From: Phoebastria nigripes
Lineage: Eukaryota > Chordata > Aves > Procellariiformes > Diomedeidae
DNA: 64,000 nucleotides
Direction: 5' to 3'
Assembly: GCA_035582835.1 (NCBI GenBank)
Contig: JAYKAV010003044.1
Span: forward strand, 3,034,285 to 3,098,284
The position numbers and the translations under genes are program-made. How positions within the stretch are numbered: the first letter of the stretch is position 1; each line of letters begins with the position of its first letter. This document shows positions 25,313 through 37,885 of the stretch, piece by piece. The notes under the pieces are model-generated. The model saw only the letters and a program-made list of their open reading frames with translations. It ran no database searches and was not told where the DNA came from.

Positions 25313-25905
25313 TGNCGTGGTTTAACCCCAGCCGGCAACTAAGCACCAGGCAGCCGCTCGCTCACTCCCCCCGCAGCAGGATAGGGGAGAGAATCAGAAG
25401 GGTAAAAGTGAGAAAACTCGTGGGTTGAGATAAAGACAGTTTGATAGGGAAAGAAAAAGCCGTGCACACAAGCAAAGCAAAACAAGGAATTCATTCACTG
25501 CTTCCCATCGGCAGGCAGGTGTTCAGCCATCTCCAGGAAAGCAGGGCTCCATCACGCTTAACGGTGACTTGGGAAGACAAACGCCATCACTCCAAACGTT
25601 CCCCCTTCCTTCTTCTTCCCCCAGCTTTATACGCTGAGCATGACACCATATGGTNTGGAATATCCCTTTGGTCAGTGGGGGTCAGCTGTCCCGGCTGTGT
25701 CCCCTCCCAACTTCTTGTGCCCCCCCAGCCTCCTCGCTGGTGGGGTGGGGTGAGGAGCAGAAAAGCCTTGACTCTGTGTAAGCACTGCTCAGCAATAACG
25801 AAACATCTTTGTGTTATCAACACTGTTTCCAGCACAAATCCAAAACATAGCCCCATGTGAGCTACTATGAAGAAAATTAACTCTACCCCAGCCAAAACCA
25901 GCACA
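25313..25905 (-). mobile_element. Solo LTR of an avian endogenous retrovirus, antisense to DVL1
   Basis: The element starts TGNCGTGGTTTAACCCCAGC on the plus strand and ends CCAAAACCAGCACA, giving TG...CA termini over 593 bases. I recognise it as an LTR common in bird genomes; I cannot name the subfamily with certainty. The transcription direction is minus, because the TATA-like GTATAAAG reads on that strand (complement of 25625-25632). No internal gag/pol region flanks it on either side, so it is a solo LTR left by recombination between the two LTRs. I see no clean target-site duplication: the 3' flank is a CA repeat. It sits mid-intron 1. Confidence 0.88.
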
Positions 25906-28900
25906 CACACACAAAGAGAAAGGAAGAGAGTAGGGTCGGTGTCTCTCTGTATCAGGCTCTGTGAATCAGACACTCTCAGAGCTATCAAATTGTGTGCTGT
26001 GCAGGTTCAGCTCTTCTGTTGTACTTTGCTTGCATTCCTACTCCTGACAGCCACAGAGAAAGGGAAGTAGAGGTAAGAACCTCTTCCTATGCTTGGCAAA
26101 TTGGCTCCTATTTACTAAAAGCTTTTTCAGACTGTCATAGTTATCATGGTGACACAGATGTGATAGGTGTGAGCATGTAAATAAAGCAGTTGGAGTAAAC
26201 ACTCTAGTTTTTTCATCTAGTGGGTAAAGAAGTTCCATTGTGCTATTGTTTCCATTGATAACTATTGAGCACTAGTAAAGCTTTTCAGCTGGGCNAAGGC
26301 AGTCTAGAGAATCAAGACCAAAGTACAGTCTAATGTATTTAGGAGCAAGAGTAGGATTACTATATTGTACTAGTTCTGGATAATATCCCAGTCATCTCTC
26401 TGGAATATTAAAAGTTTTGCAATCTGGCTGAATATTGATGTACTAAACTGAAATACATCCCCTCCTCACACACACAAAATAACAAAATGTCAGAAAGGGG
26501 AGAAATCCATTAAGGTGTAACAGATCTATCCTTTTTAAGGAAGAATCTTGCTTTTTTCTTCACACGAAATAAAACTGAAAGTAACAGAAAATGAGTGAGT
26601 AGAAATTACAATCACTCGCTGTGCCCAAGGTCTGGGACCGTNGCCTGGGATATACTGGATACAAAAACAAATTCATGACATAATTATCTAGCCAAGCCTG
26701 GCAAACTCACTAAAGCTTGCTTCCAGTGATTTCTTCTGGATGCCATTGGTTTTGACAACCTTGAGTCTGTCACTGTCATTCCAATAAAATGCATTGCTTC
26801 AAATTAAGCAAAATAAGACCTTTCTTCTTTTTTTATAGTCCTAGAAACTCTTGGGTCTTATTATTCCTTTCTCCTTTTATNCTGAGGGCTTCTAGGAGCA
26901 ATAGCAGTGGTGATTTGTCTCTGGATTCCAAGCTGACAAGAAGCTTTACAATATGTCAGTTAATAATTGGGGCACTGTGAACTCTCAGCAGCAGATTGAA
27001 TATCATAATTAGAGCTCTATATGTTTGATTTCTTTGGAGTAATGTCATACAAATCAGGAAATGGCTTTATAACTCTGTACACAAATGGGACATTCTTGTG
27101 AACTTTCATGACCTTAGGGATCCGGTAAGGTTAAGTAATGGTGGCTTTTGGGTGGGCTTCTAGGTTGGAAAATAACGCTGTGCATGTTGGATTGTTTGAG
27201 CAACTTCCAATGCCTGGGAATTTAGTAGTAGACAGACCACCACCATCCTTTGCCCCATTGTTGATAGCCTCAACAGACAGGCAAAGGTTGAATCTAGCTC
27301 TGAAAACATGTCTATTTGCTTCCTCTGGGGACTGAAGGATTGAAGCATATTGTCTGTACTTGCTTGTTGGATGAGTGGAAGGTTTCATTCTCCAGGGTTA
27401 GGAGTCTGTTTAAACTTTCTTTGAGTTGGTAGTTTAGCTGACTGTCTTTTCTCCTTCTCCTTCCTGGAAAGTCTCCTCTCATTCACTCCGGTCAATACCT
27501 CTCTGCTGTTTTGTCCTCATAGGACACCAGGTGTCACATTGTCCTCAACTTAGCAGTCCCCCATGCATCCAGAAAAGGGTGTGTGAGACAGACATGTGTC
27601 CGGTGCTGCATGTGTTGAATAAATGTGTTCCTGATTTTCAGTACTCATTCTAAGAGTTTGCCTCAAATACTTCCTTCTTAATAATTTTATTTTGTTCTTT
27701 AAATCTTAGGCATTTGGGTATAAGTTGTAGACGCTTGTGAAATCAACTGCACTGCTGGCGAGTAATCGAGACCTTTACTCTATTAAAGGCACAGTATTAT
27801 ATGTTACCAACTCTCTCTAGCTGCTCGTGGAAACCTGGCTCTTAAAAATTGCATTAGCTCTTAAAAACTTACTTTAAGTAGTCATAGAACTACCTTGACT
27901 TTTCCTTGCCAAGACTGCCGTTTTCTCACATTCATATATTCTTGTTCTTTAAAATATTTTCTTTTTACTTACAGCAGCCAGGTAAAATAAATAAAAACAA
28001 GAGACATGCACATCTGTCAGCTCATGAAATCTTAAAACATTCTTTTCTCTAAGGATAGTAAGTATAGAAATGTAAATGCAAAACAAAAATAGTTCTTGAA
28101 AATATATTACTCCTTTCCTAATATGATTTGTTCTCCTGAGTGTTAAGCTGTAAGTGCAGATGTCAGATAGCATTCCAAAAAGTGTTCTGTGGAGGCAGTA
28201 TACAAAAGCTGAACTTTTATTCAACCTGTGTTATCAAAAGAAGCTGTGTCTCCAGGGGTGGAGGCACAGTGCTACTGGAGAACAGCGTCTGCCAGGGCAA
28301 AGTAAAGTAACTATCATTTTTGAGAATCTGACAGTACCTCCTTTTGTTGCTGTGTTTTCTTACGGACAGATTTCCTTTTGAAAATAGTGACTCAGGACAT
28401 GGTCAGAAGGTAATATCTGTGTTAAAAAGTTATAACTGAGATACTGCCAAAGTGTCTTAAACTGTTAGCCCTCTTTAAGATTCTGTAAAAGAGATAGTTG
28501 CTTAATGTGTATTTCTGATTTCCCCACCAGACAGACTGACTTTTAAAAGGATTTTTGGTGGCTTATGGGATACTGATTTTAAAGGCAACAGCTAGACCTT
28601 TGCCTGTGGATAAGGTACTCAGCATGTCTTTGGGCAAATTTGAACAACTAGTCTGTGTTTCAAAGTTTAATTCCCATCCCCGCTGCCCCCCCTTCTCATC
28701 CATGCTGTCTCCTTTTAATGGCTTCTTTTTCTCTCTTTAGACTCCAGGGATCACTAATTAAGAAATCAGCCTCTGGTTGGTTGGATAACCATTGGCAACT
28801 GCTGCAATTACAGAGCTGCTGGTCTTCCCGAGTCTCTGACAGAAAATGAGTAAAGATAGGAACACAGCTGTAATAGAAGAATGGACAGATTACAAAACCA

Positions 28901-30400
28901 CTGGGATTGGGTCTCTTCTTATCTGGCTCCGCCAAACAGCAGGATATATGTCTCAATGAAATCAGAATTAGGAAATGACAAAGTGGAGTTTTACTCTTGA
29001 GAGATGCTATCGGTATCCTTCTGCAAAAATAGGATTTGGAAAGCTCAAGAAGCTATACAGGATTTATGGTGTGGATTGGTTGAATTGGAGCTGTTCAGCC
29101 ACTCTTTACTGTGTTTGTAACAAAAGCAGCAACAAAATCAAACTTTACGGTTTACCTATTCCAGGATTATCGTCTGTTGATGTTGAGTCAATTGAAAGTC
29201 TGACCGGTGAAAAACTGGATTGTAGCTCAGTTGGCATATATGATTTTGGTGCTTGTGAACACTATGATGTGAATTTGGGCTCTTCCCATTAGTTTGAACT
29301 TGACATGGCAAACAGCTTTTGCTTCTCTAATAGGATTTGGAAGAAATCTTTTGCAGTCCTGCTGTGTGTCCCAAACTGAGTATTAGGCAGCCTAATACAA
29401 ATACACAGTCTGGCTGCATCTGCCTTTTCAATAAAGGTTGTTCCTGGTGCTCTGCCTGTTCTCTAGGAAGAGGGTAGAAATCTCAGCTATGAAAGTGGGG
29501 CCAGTGCATGCCTTTTTGTAGTCAGAGGCCCAATGGCTTATGAAATTCCAATGACAGGAAAATACTGAGTTTGATGAAAGATGGATGATGCAACTCTAAC
29601 AACTCTAGTAATAGGGAGAACTTACAATTTCTTCCCAATTTCAAACTCAGCCTTCTTCTTGGGGTGATGAATGTGTTCATCAAACATCCCCTAGCGATGC
29701 TGCATGTCATTTCACAGTGCATGCAGCTAGTCAAAATGTATTCGAGACACTGTTTGGGCGTGGTGAAGAAGCTGTGCTCTGCACCCAGAAGATGTGACTT
29801 TCCAGTGTTTATGCACGTAGTTCCCTAGGGAGTTAGGTTATACTGGCTCGTGCCTTATATTAGTAAAGTAGAAAGGCTGCAAGTTATGTTGTTTGTGGCT
29901 CCATCTCAGGGGCATACTGTCTGGTGTCAGTATGTACAAACTTTCTGCAAGGTTCAGGATGTTTCCTTTAAAAGACAGGGCTACCCAGAGTGGTATTTGT
30001 CGATCTAAAACCTGTGGGAGATTCAGATTTCCCTGTGATGCGTTCCACAGCCAATGTAGATAATAACTCTGAGCTTTGTTAGATCCCTCAAGAGATGCAT
30101 TGCCACAGGAAGTACCACAAGTCGCTAAACAGAACCAGAAGGGTGCATGTATGCGTATCTTCCAGTCGGGACAAATGAATCACTGAATCCAGAAAGAACC
30201 AACAGACTGTCAAAGTGCAAATACTGTAGCAATCTTCTCAGTGAAGCTCATAAAATTAAGACAATAAAGGCAAGGGGCAATACTTGTTACAAACTGAAAA
30301 CGTCAATTTCCCGTGAATGGACATTGCTTGCATTTTGTTTCTTGTTCAGTTCCTGGTGAAATGCCGTGCTCGTAAGAGCGACAGAGACTCTTCGGAAGGC

Positions 30401-30500
30401 TGGCTGTGGCTAAGGTGATTACCTAGCACTTGGAAGACCTGAGTTCGGTTGTCAATCCTGCCACACAGTTTTCTGCCTCATCTTACCATCTCCTGGAAAA
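30401..30500 (+). mobile_element. Possible tRNA-derived SINE head
   Basis: GCTGTGGCTAAGGTGATTAC, ACTTGGAAGACCTGAGTTCG and CAATCCTGCCACACAG have the spacing of a tRNA-type promoter and the start of an amniote CORE-SINE. It is diverged, and no functional tRNA cloverleaf can be drawn. Confidence 0.5.
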
Positions 30501-30625
30501 GATGCAATAAGTCTTTCATCTTGTGTTTTAGATGATAGTTTTCCCTGCAGAAGGCTTATCTCATTCTGTGTGGTGCCAGGATAATGAGAGTCTGCTTTCC
30601 GTTTCAGAGGGCTTTAAATGCTACT

Positions 30626-30648
30626 TAAATAAATAAATAAAAAAAAAA
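30626..30648 (+). repeat. (AAAT)n with A-rich tail
   Basis: TAAATAAATAAATAA followed by an A run lies about 130 bases after the SINE-like head at 30401 and could be the tail of that element. Confidence 0.8.
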
Positions 30649-31337
30649 GTAATTGGACCCTATGTTTCCCCCCTCTCTTCCACACTAATATACTGGTAAA
30701 TTAAGGCATAGGTTCTGTTGGATTCTGTACTTAAACCTACAAGTACTCATTCAGAAGTCAAATGTACTTGGGCTTGGGCAGGTTTGGAATGAAGGGTTTG
30801 CATTTTGCTTGCTCTCCCTTTGCATATGGAAAAGGTTCAGTTCTCTCCCTGTGATGTACAAAATCTGAACACCTTTTATCTGAACTGTTTCTCTGAGCAG
30901 CCTCTTAGGTTGCTGAAATGACTCTTTTAAAGAGTAGGAGGTGGGGAACCAAACAGGCAGAGCTAGGCAGGTAAAAAGCATGTACCTCCTATGTTAATAG
31001 GGGCCCCTCCCGGAACAGTCTGCCTTTGTGCTTTACCAGCTGCTAGGTAATAGTTACATAAGTGCAATATTTGGAGGAGCACCATTTCTTAGCGCATGCG
31101 TGTCAGTTCTTGGCAAGCCTGCTCCCTGTCTTTTGAAGGGTACCTTAGCTGAATGGTTCAGTGTTTTAGACCTATCTAATTTTTATTTTCCTTAAACGGA
31201 TGGTCTTAGAAGCTGTTGGCAAATGCTTCTTGCTGTATTCATGAGGAACAAGGACTTGGTGATCTGATGGGAAAGCCTGTGATGCACCTGGGGAAATGGT
31301 GAAATACAGTATCGTGGGCTCTTTTCGTTGTGGGTGC

Positions 31338-31338
31338 T

Positions 31339-31378
<40 letters not shown>

Positions 31379-31380
31379 AA
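31338..31380. repeat. Homopolymer palindrome T21-A22
   Basis: Twenty-one T are followed directly by twenty-two A, a perfect inverted repeat with no loop, deep in intron 1. The run lengths are unreliable in any assembly. Confidence 0.95.
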
Positions 31381-34300
31381 TCTGTGTCCTCTGGTACTGC
31401 TTCACATTCTTGTAAGGATGCACCGAACAGGAATAACTTGAGGAAATATTTCTTTATAAGGAACTCAAAAACCTGTATCAAGTGCCAAAGTGAGTCGCTG
31501 AGCACTGCAGCTTTCTTCTTGCTTATGGTTCTTCAGGAGTACGGTAGTAAATGAAACAACCATCTCTCTCTCTCCCTTACCAGTGTCTTCCAGTTCTAAA
31601 CTGAAGGGGCCACTCATGAAGTGAGGGAGGTTGGCTTATTGATGCTTATATGGACAGCTGTCTTTTACTGGAAGACTTCAGTTTTCTCGAAGCAGTGCCT
31701 CTCTTAATTTGGTTTTACAAGGTTATTGAATACATCAGTCCATGCAATTTGTGCTATCACTCTTTGCTATTTTTCTAAATGAAATAGTAGATATTTTTGT
31801 AAAATGCATTATAGTGTAGCTTGGAATAGCAAACTCATGACTAAACATGAACATGGGGCTGGGGGGTTGCGCTTGCTATCAAGAACTTCTTTCAGTTCTC
31901 CACTGGAACACCTTTCTGCTGGTGAAAACAAAAATTTTTGGCCTATCATGGTGAAAATCTTTAAAGAGTGATCACCATCCCATATGGGCATGTATCCAAA
32001 GACTACCTGTTTCTTAGTTTATATCTGACTTGGGATTTTGTGACAAGCTGGAGATCTCTTTTTCAATGCCTAAACAAACTTGTAGGTCCAGTTATACTTT
32101 GAAGTTGAAGTGTGGGTGGAATTTATTACTAGGTCTGAATGTAAGAGGTCTGAACCCAGCTTTTCATTATGTTAGAAGTTTGTCTTGCAGTGTTGCTATC
32201 CCACGGAAATATTAGAGGGCTGTATTTGTGCTTCCCCTACACCAGTAGCATGTTGTTCCTCGCAGGAGGCTAAACTTCGAAGGGGTTTAGACAGGGACAA
32301 CTCTATCTTGTGATCTGGATTCCAAAATACTTTGTCCACAGAGACTGTCCAGGCCATGTGTTGAACGGCTGAAACAGCCATGAAATGGATTCATGTTACA
32401 TCCCTCCTGGGTTGCCTTTGAGACTCAATGAAGATTCTGGGAATTGTGCATTAAATTGATCTCTGTGTATGATGCAGTACACTTTTTAAGCTTATACAGA
32501 GAACTGACTAGTGAAGGCTTCCGGTGGCTTCCCACAAAAGAAAAGGATACACAGTCTTTTAGGGTTTTCTGTGTAATTCTGTGGGAGAGTTGACATTTTG
32601 CATGTGCTTTGAAGGTAAACAGAGATGGTAGTCTCCACCTTTGTGCCTGTGTTTTATATAGGTCTGGAGGCAACAGGCGCTATCGCATTCATTACAACAT
32701 ACATCTAACTTGTCATGGGCTATGAGTTATACTTCTGGAAGCTGGAGTAGTGTAGACCAAAAGACCTTATTAAAATAAACTAAATAATTTTCACCACATC
32801 AGTGACCAGAATTATGCCATTTAATTAAAATATGTCTAGACAAATAACCTAGGGGGGGAGAGATATTATCTATAATAAGTGTTTGAGGTTTCTGCATAAG
32901 GACCATCCTAAATAAATTTATGAATAGCTTCTTTTCTCCCCCAAGTATCTGGAGTCTTGGAGTACTGTAGCCACTGCTGGATAATATGGTTGTTTCTCGT
33001 GTAACTAGACTGGCATTCATCTCTTTGTTAGCAATTACTTTAACCTGTCTGTAAATAATATTTCTGTGAGGTATTGATTAACACTTGTGGCTATTTTTTG
33101 ACCTAGCTTTATTATTATAATGAGGTACTTTTAAGAGAGCACAAAAGGAACATTTCACAGAGGAATAAGGATTGATTCTTATCTTGACTGCTCTCATGTA
33201 TGTTTAACATTTCTTGTTTTGTGTTGTTTGGCAGCTGACACCATATCTATCATGGTTGTGTGACACCTTTATCGAAAATGAACTGATTATTTGTAATAAG
33301 AGGCCTGGAGTTGCTACCATATCCAGTGGTTTCTTAGAACAGTAGAAATAAACTCACTTGACTTGTAGTTGATTAGGAAAAATGCTCTACTTTCTAAGGC
33401 CATACGTTGAACTTGTTTCTTTCTTGCTTTCATTGTGAAGGACTGGAAGTCATTCTGACTCAAAAGAAAAGAGGGAGGACACATTTTCAGGCAGCTCATT
33501 CTCCTTCTGCTGTCTTTCAGAGAGTGATTTCACTCCATATAGTTAGTAGACCTCTCCAGAAGGGTGCTTCGTTCCATATTGAGAGTAGTGGACTTGATGG
33601 AATATGTGGGATTAGGGTCACAGGCATAGTCCTTTGACTCGTTCCTGGAGTTTATTGCTCTGGAATTGATTCCTGAAGGATAACTCAGCCAGGGTCACCA
33701 CTTTATTAGTTTGACATTGCACCAGTCCTTCACAATCTTAAAGGAAGATCTCTTCTTCTCCTTCCTTGTTCTATCAGCAGAATGGACACCTATCTCCTTA
33801 ACATGGCATATGCTGAAGGTGGACATCTAAATTTTTGCAAAATTAATATACACAGTTACTCGTTGTCTAAAATGAGGACCTGACTGTATCCCACTGTATG
33901 TGGGATTTTTGTTATACCATGCATTAATATTCAGAGACTATGTTTTTAGGTGAAAATATAGTTATCTTTAAAGTGGTGTTTGGGTGAAGAAATGAGAAAG
34001 AAAAACTGATGTTGCGTTTTTAAGGGCTAGTATTGTGCATGTTTTTTACCATGTGCTGAGAGATTGTGCTGGTGCCACTAATGCCAGAATAATTGTAGTG
34101 GAAAGATAGTTAAGCGGAATGCTCTGGTTTGTGTGTGATCATGCCAGCATTATCAGTGACAGCAATTGGATTGTACTGAGATGGAAGTAACATGTTTCTG
34201 TACATGTATATTTTCTTCCCTTCAGGACGAAAATATATTCATAAGGTTACAATACATGATCGGTGGTATTGCCTTTGAAAATGGATTGCTTGACATCTAG

Positions 34301-36585
34301 TAATGCAAATAATGTATGCTGGCAATAGTCTTTAGCTGAGAAGCTGTTTTTTTCTGTTGAATTGTGAAGGCAGTCTAAGAACACGTGACTTCGGGTTGCT
34401 TCAGCACAAAAACTCAGTATGCTCTCTAGCATTAGTTGCCTCATTTATTTGCTTTTATAGATGCATGCACGTGATGGTGTTGGGGTTGTCACGTCTGCCT
34501 GTTCTTTCAGTTGCAGAGAAACAATGGCTGTTCTTGTGGTCCCTTCTTTCTGTGGCTGCAATGTGATGTATGTAAATGTCACCCTTTCCACTGAAAATAC
34601 TCAGTCCCTGAAGAGCTTACAAGTTGCAAATTTACTGTTAATCTTGCTATGAAACAAGGTCTTAACTCAGGGCAAAAATAACTGCCTGGGCACTTGGCCA
34701 TTGTGAAATGTGTGCAAATACACAAAGATAAGAGACATCTGTTGTCCGTGGGCTCAGTTCTTATTGGTGGTCAATATTTTGAATAAGAATAATGGGTTGT
34801 TGCATAGTAGTCTTCTGGGATTTTGGAAATGGACCTGTGACACAATGGTTTGGATATCACTCATTATATTTTCATAACATCCTTCTGAAGTATTTACTGT
34901 GCCCTTCCTCCAAATTATCCTCCTTTGTCAGTTAGCTCTGCCTAGGTCAGATCCATCCCTGTGCTGAAACTGATACGTCATTTAAGACTGAGTCAGGTGG
35001 AATGTAGTGTTTGTGTTCGGCTCAGGAGTGAATTTCACCTTCAAAAGTTGGTGTTGGGAATTTGAGGATGTCATTTGCTAGAAAACACATTCTATCAGAC
35101 CTGTGAGTGGACTGCAGTGCCCTGATTCAATTCTTTTGAACTCTTTCTGCTGGATGTGTAGGTGCATTGTCCTATAATTCCATTCTTATTCTGAAATTGT
35201 TACCTTTCCACTCAGGTCCTTTCAGCTACTCAACTTGTCAGATGTCTTTTACTCAGTGTCTGCTTGAGTTGCATGCTTTTGTAACCTCAGCAGCTATTGG
35301 CCCTGGGTGCGGCGATTCCTTGGAGTGACCCGGTAACCAGCCCTCAATTCAGCTACTGAAATCAGTCATCAGCAGTGACAGAGGTACGCTGCTGCATCTG
35401 GCTGTAGTTCGTGTCTCCTGCTGTCACTCACCCTTTGGAGTATTCAGACCGCCCTTTCTGCCTGATTGTTAGAGAAGAGTTTTCTATAGGTACGAGCCAT
35501 GGGATGAGGGGCTGTCTGCGTGCCATTTTGAATGTGTGATAGAAAAGAGTATATCTGTCTTAATTTGAATCCTGTTGGTGTGGGAAGCCCTTGAAATAGT
35601 TTGTGGCAGCATGGGCTTAAGTGTGGTCTGGCAGCCAGAGGAAGTACCGGTGTCCCTAGTGTAATCCATGGACTGTAATGAAGTTTGTGTAACTACATTA
35701 CTGCTGTTGTCACTGCTTGAGCTAGCTGTGTTAAAACTAACTTGGATTTAGTACCTTGAAATGCTTCTTTGTCCATTTCGGTATCGAGCAGATGAATTTC
35801 AGGCTTAAGCTGAGGCATCCACGCTTCTGGCTGGAGGTCCAAGAATAGTGGCTGCAAAGTGGTGCTTTTTGCATGTTGATGAATTAAAGTTATGTTATCC
35901 CAAAACATCCGTAGGGATGATGCGAAATCTTGAGCATTCATGGAGCTCTTAATGCTTCCCAAGTAATTTTGAAAGGACTGGAAGCATAGCTAAAAGGATG
36001 TACTATTAGAGTCAGTTTGTGCTGAGGGAGGCTATATTACCAAAATCAGTGTTCCCTTTGCACAAAAATAGAGATTTTATTGGTAGTATATGGTAGGTGG
36101 AATGGCCAATAACCTTACAAGTTGTGCAGCCTCTCTTGCTGTCCATCAATGGGGCTGAGAGCTGTTGATGATCAGCTAAAAGCATCATGAACCTTGCCTT
36201 TCAATTCTCAGCTTCAGAACTGGCTTGGAGAATGGCACTTCGACTGTGTATTAGAAACTGCATCATCTCAGTGAATTGGTATGTAGCTCTCAGTGTGCAA
36301 GGTCATGACCTGACTTCAGCCTGCAGAGGCTTAGATTTTCAACAGGCTGCATCTCTGCCTTCACTTTGTGTGAATGTCATCTCTAAGTGCTATTTTGAGA
36401 ATGTCCTGCTCTGGAGTTTTGAAAATAATTGTACCCTGGGGAAAGCAAAATCAGAGCCAGCTGTTTCAAATGGGCATTCCACAACCNACTTGCTGCTGGC
36501 AGTAGCCTCTCACAGTGTTTTTCCTAGGTTGTTTTCAAGAACTATTTTATTTTATGGGGGCTTGTTAATATTTATTGTTTTGTAA

Positions 36586-36750
36586 CTAAGACATTGGGCT
36601 GGGACTTGAAAATCTGGGTTCAGGTCATAATTATGCTGACCTGTCCCTCTGTATTGTGACTTCCTTGTTTTTAGGGCAGTGATGATAATGTGTCTGTCCC
36701 TTGGGACAGTTGCAAGAATAGATTCATTAACACCTGTGAGATTGTAATAT
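36586..36750 (+). mobile_element. MIR/CORE-SINE-like relic
   Basis: The sequence contains a tRNA-type B-box region (CTGGGTTCAGGTCATAAT) followed by a MIR-like body: CTGTATTGTGACTTCCTTG, then GGGCAGTGATGATAATG and AGATTCATTAACACC. This order matches the MIR consensus from memory. It is strongly diverged. Confidence 0.7.
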
Positions 36751-37592
36751 AGTCACATAAATAATTTACTAAATAACATGGGCGGTAGAAGAAAAAGGGA
36801 AATAATAGAAAAGATAGAAGACTGTCAGTGTGGCTAAAATGCTTTGCTTGTTATGGACAGTGTGGCCAGTTCTATTCCAAACCTTTCCAAGGGAGTAGAT
36901 GGTATTGATGAAAACAAATGTTAAGGTCTTGGGACTCCAAAAGTCAACCATTTGCTTGGCTTCTCTGNGCACATAATTAAGAGTAACCCGTTTTCTGCTA
37001 GGTTAGCTGATTGTGGAGCGGAGGATAACACTATGCACAATTGGGGCTGTCAGTGCTGAAATCAAAATAGACTAATTTCTATAGGTATCAACTTATAATG
37101 CCTTAAATGCTTGTATTTTAGTGGGACTTTCACACCTTAAGCATCTGCACAACCATTGAAATATTGTTAATTAAGGAGTAGAGAAGCAAATCATATATGC
37201 CATTGCTCTTTAACAGTCAGTCATAAATATTTTAAAATACTTAATTGGAAGCCATTCCTCATAGATGCTACAAAGTGCACCATATTTGGAGACCTTTCAA
37301 GATAATGGGCAGAAGTTCTGGTGGGGGTCTATAGCCTAGCGCAAGTCAGACTGCTGCACTTGACTGAAATGGAAGGATGAGACAGATCTGGGCTAGGAGC
37401 CCAAGTACCAGTTGGTTCAAAACACGTGGAACCTTTTAGTATGAGTCACTGTGTCAGACTGTTGCACTTGGTAACGACTGACAGGCCTTTGAAAGTGCTT
37501 TGAGTGTGATGCAGATGGCTAAACTGGATTGCTGTAGATCAAAATTCCCCTGTTCACAGTTGAGGCAGCTGTAATGCAAGTAATCTCTGCTT

Positions 37593-37615
37593 TCCTCCCT
37601 CCCTCCCTCCCTCCC
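37593..37615 (+). repeat. (TCCC)n microsatellite
   Basis: About five TCCC units form a pure pyrimidine tract in intron 1; the purine strand could form triplex or G-rich structures. Confidence 0.9.
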
Positions 37616-37789
37616 ATGCTCCTGTTGTTCTTTTTGGATTCATGTGCAGGGATCTTGCTTAAGCAGAACTCTGGACTTCTCTAACCAAGACATGAGGCTT
37701 TCTGCTCCTTGAATGTCTATTTTAAATAGTCATCAAGGAACTTTTAAACATGAAGGTCCCATAATTTTCTTGTAGTAAGAGGGAGTGTG

Positions 37790-37885
37790 ATAGGCCAAAT
37801 GACCTCCTCAAGGTCATACAGTGGGTTGATGCCAGAGTGGAGCCTAAATAAATTTAGTTGTCCTTGAGTCCCAACTCATTGCTAT
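37790..37885 (-). mobile_element. MIR/CORE-SINE-like relic, reverse
   Basis: The plus strand reads CCTCAAGGTCATACAGTGGG, then GATGCCAGAGTGGAGCC and TGAGTCCCAACTC. This is the reverse complement of the CORE and B-box portion of MIR-type SINEs. Confidence 0.68.

Noticed and set aside
25441..25988. Open frames of 133-139 codons on both strands near 25.5 kb
   Set aside because: They lie mostly within the solo LTR, which is non-coding, and resemble no retroviral protein.
30401..30500. Functional tRNA gene
   Set aside because: A B-box-like motif is present, but acceptor and anticodon stems do not pair; a decayed SINE is more likely. The same applies to 60571-60640.
31172..31554. Frames with poly-Phe and poly-Lys near 31.3 kb
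   Set aside because: They are translations of the T21/A22 homopolymer palindrome, not proteins.
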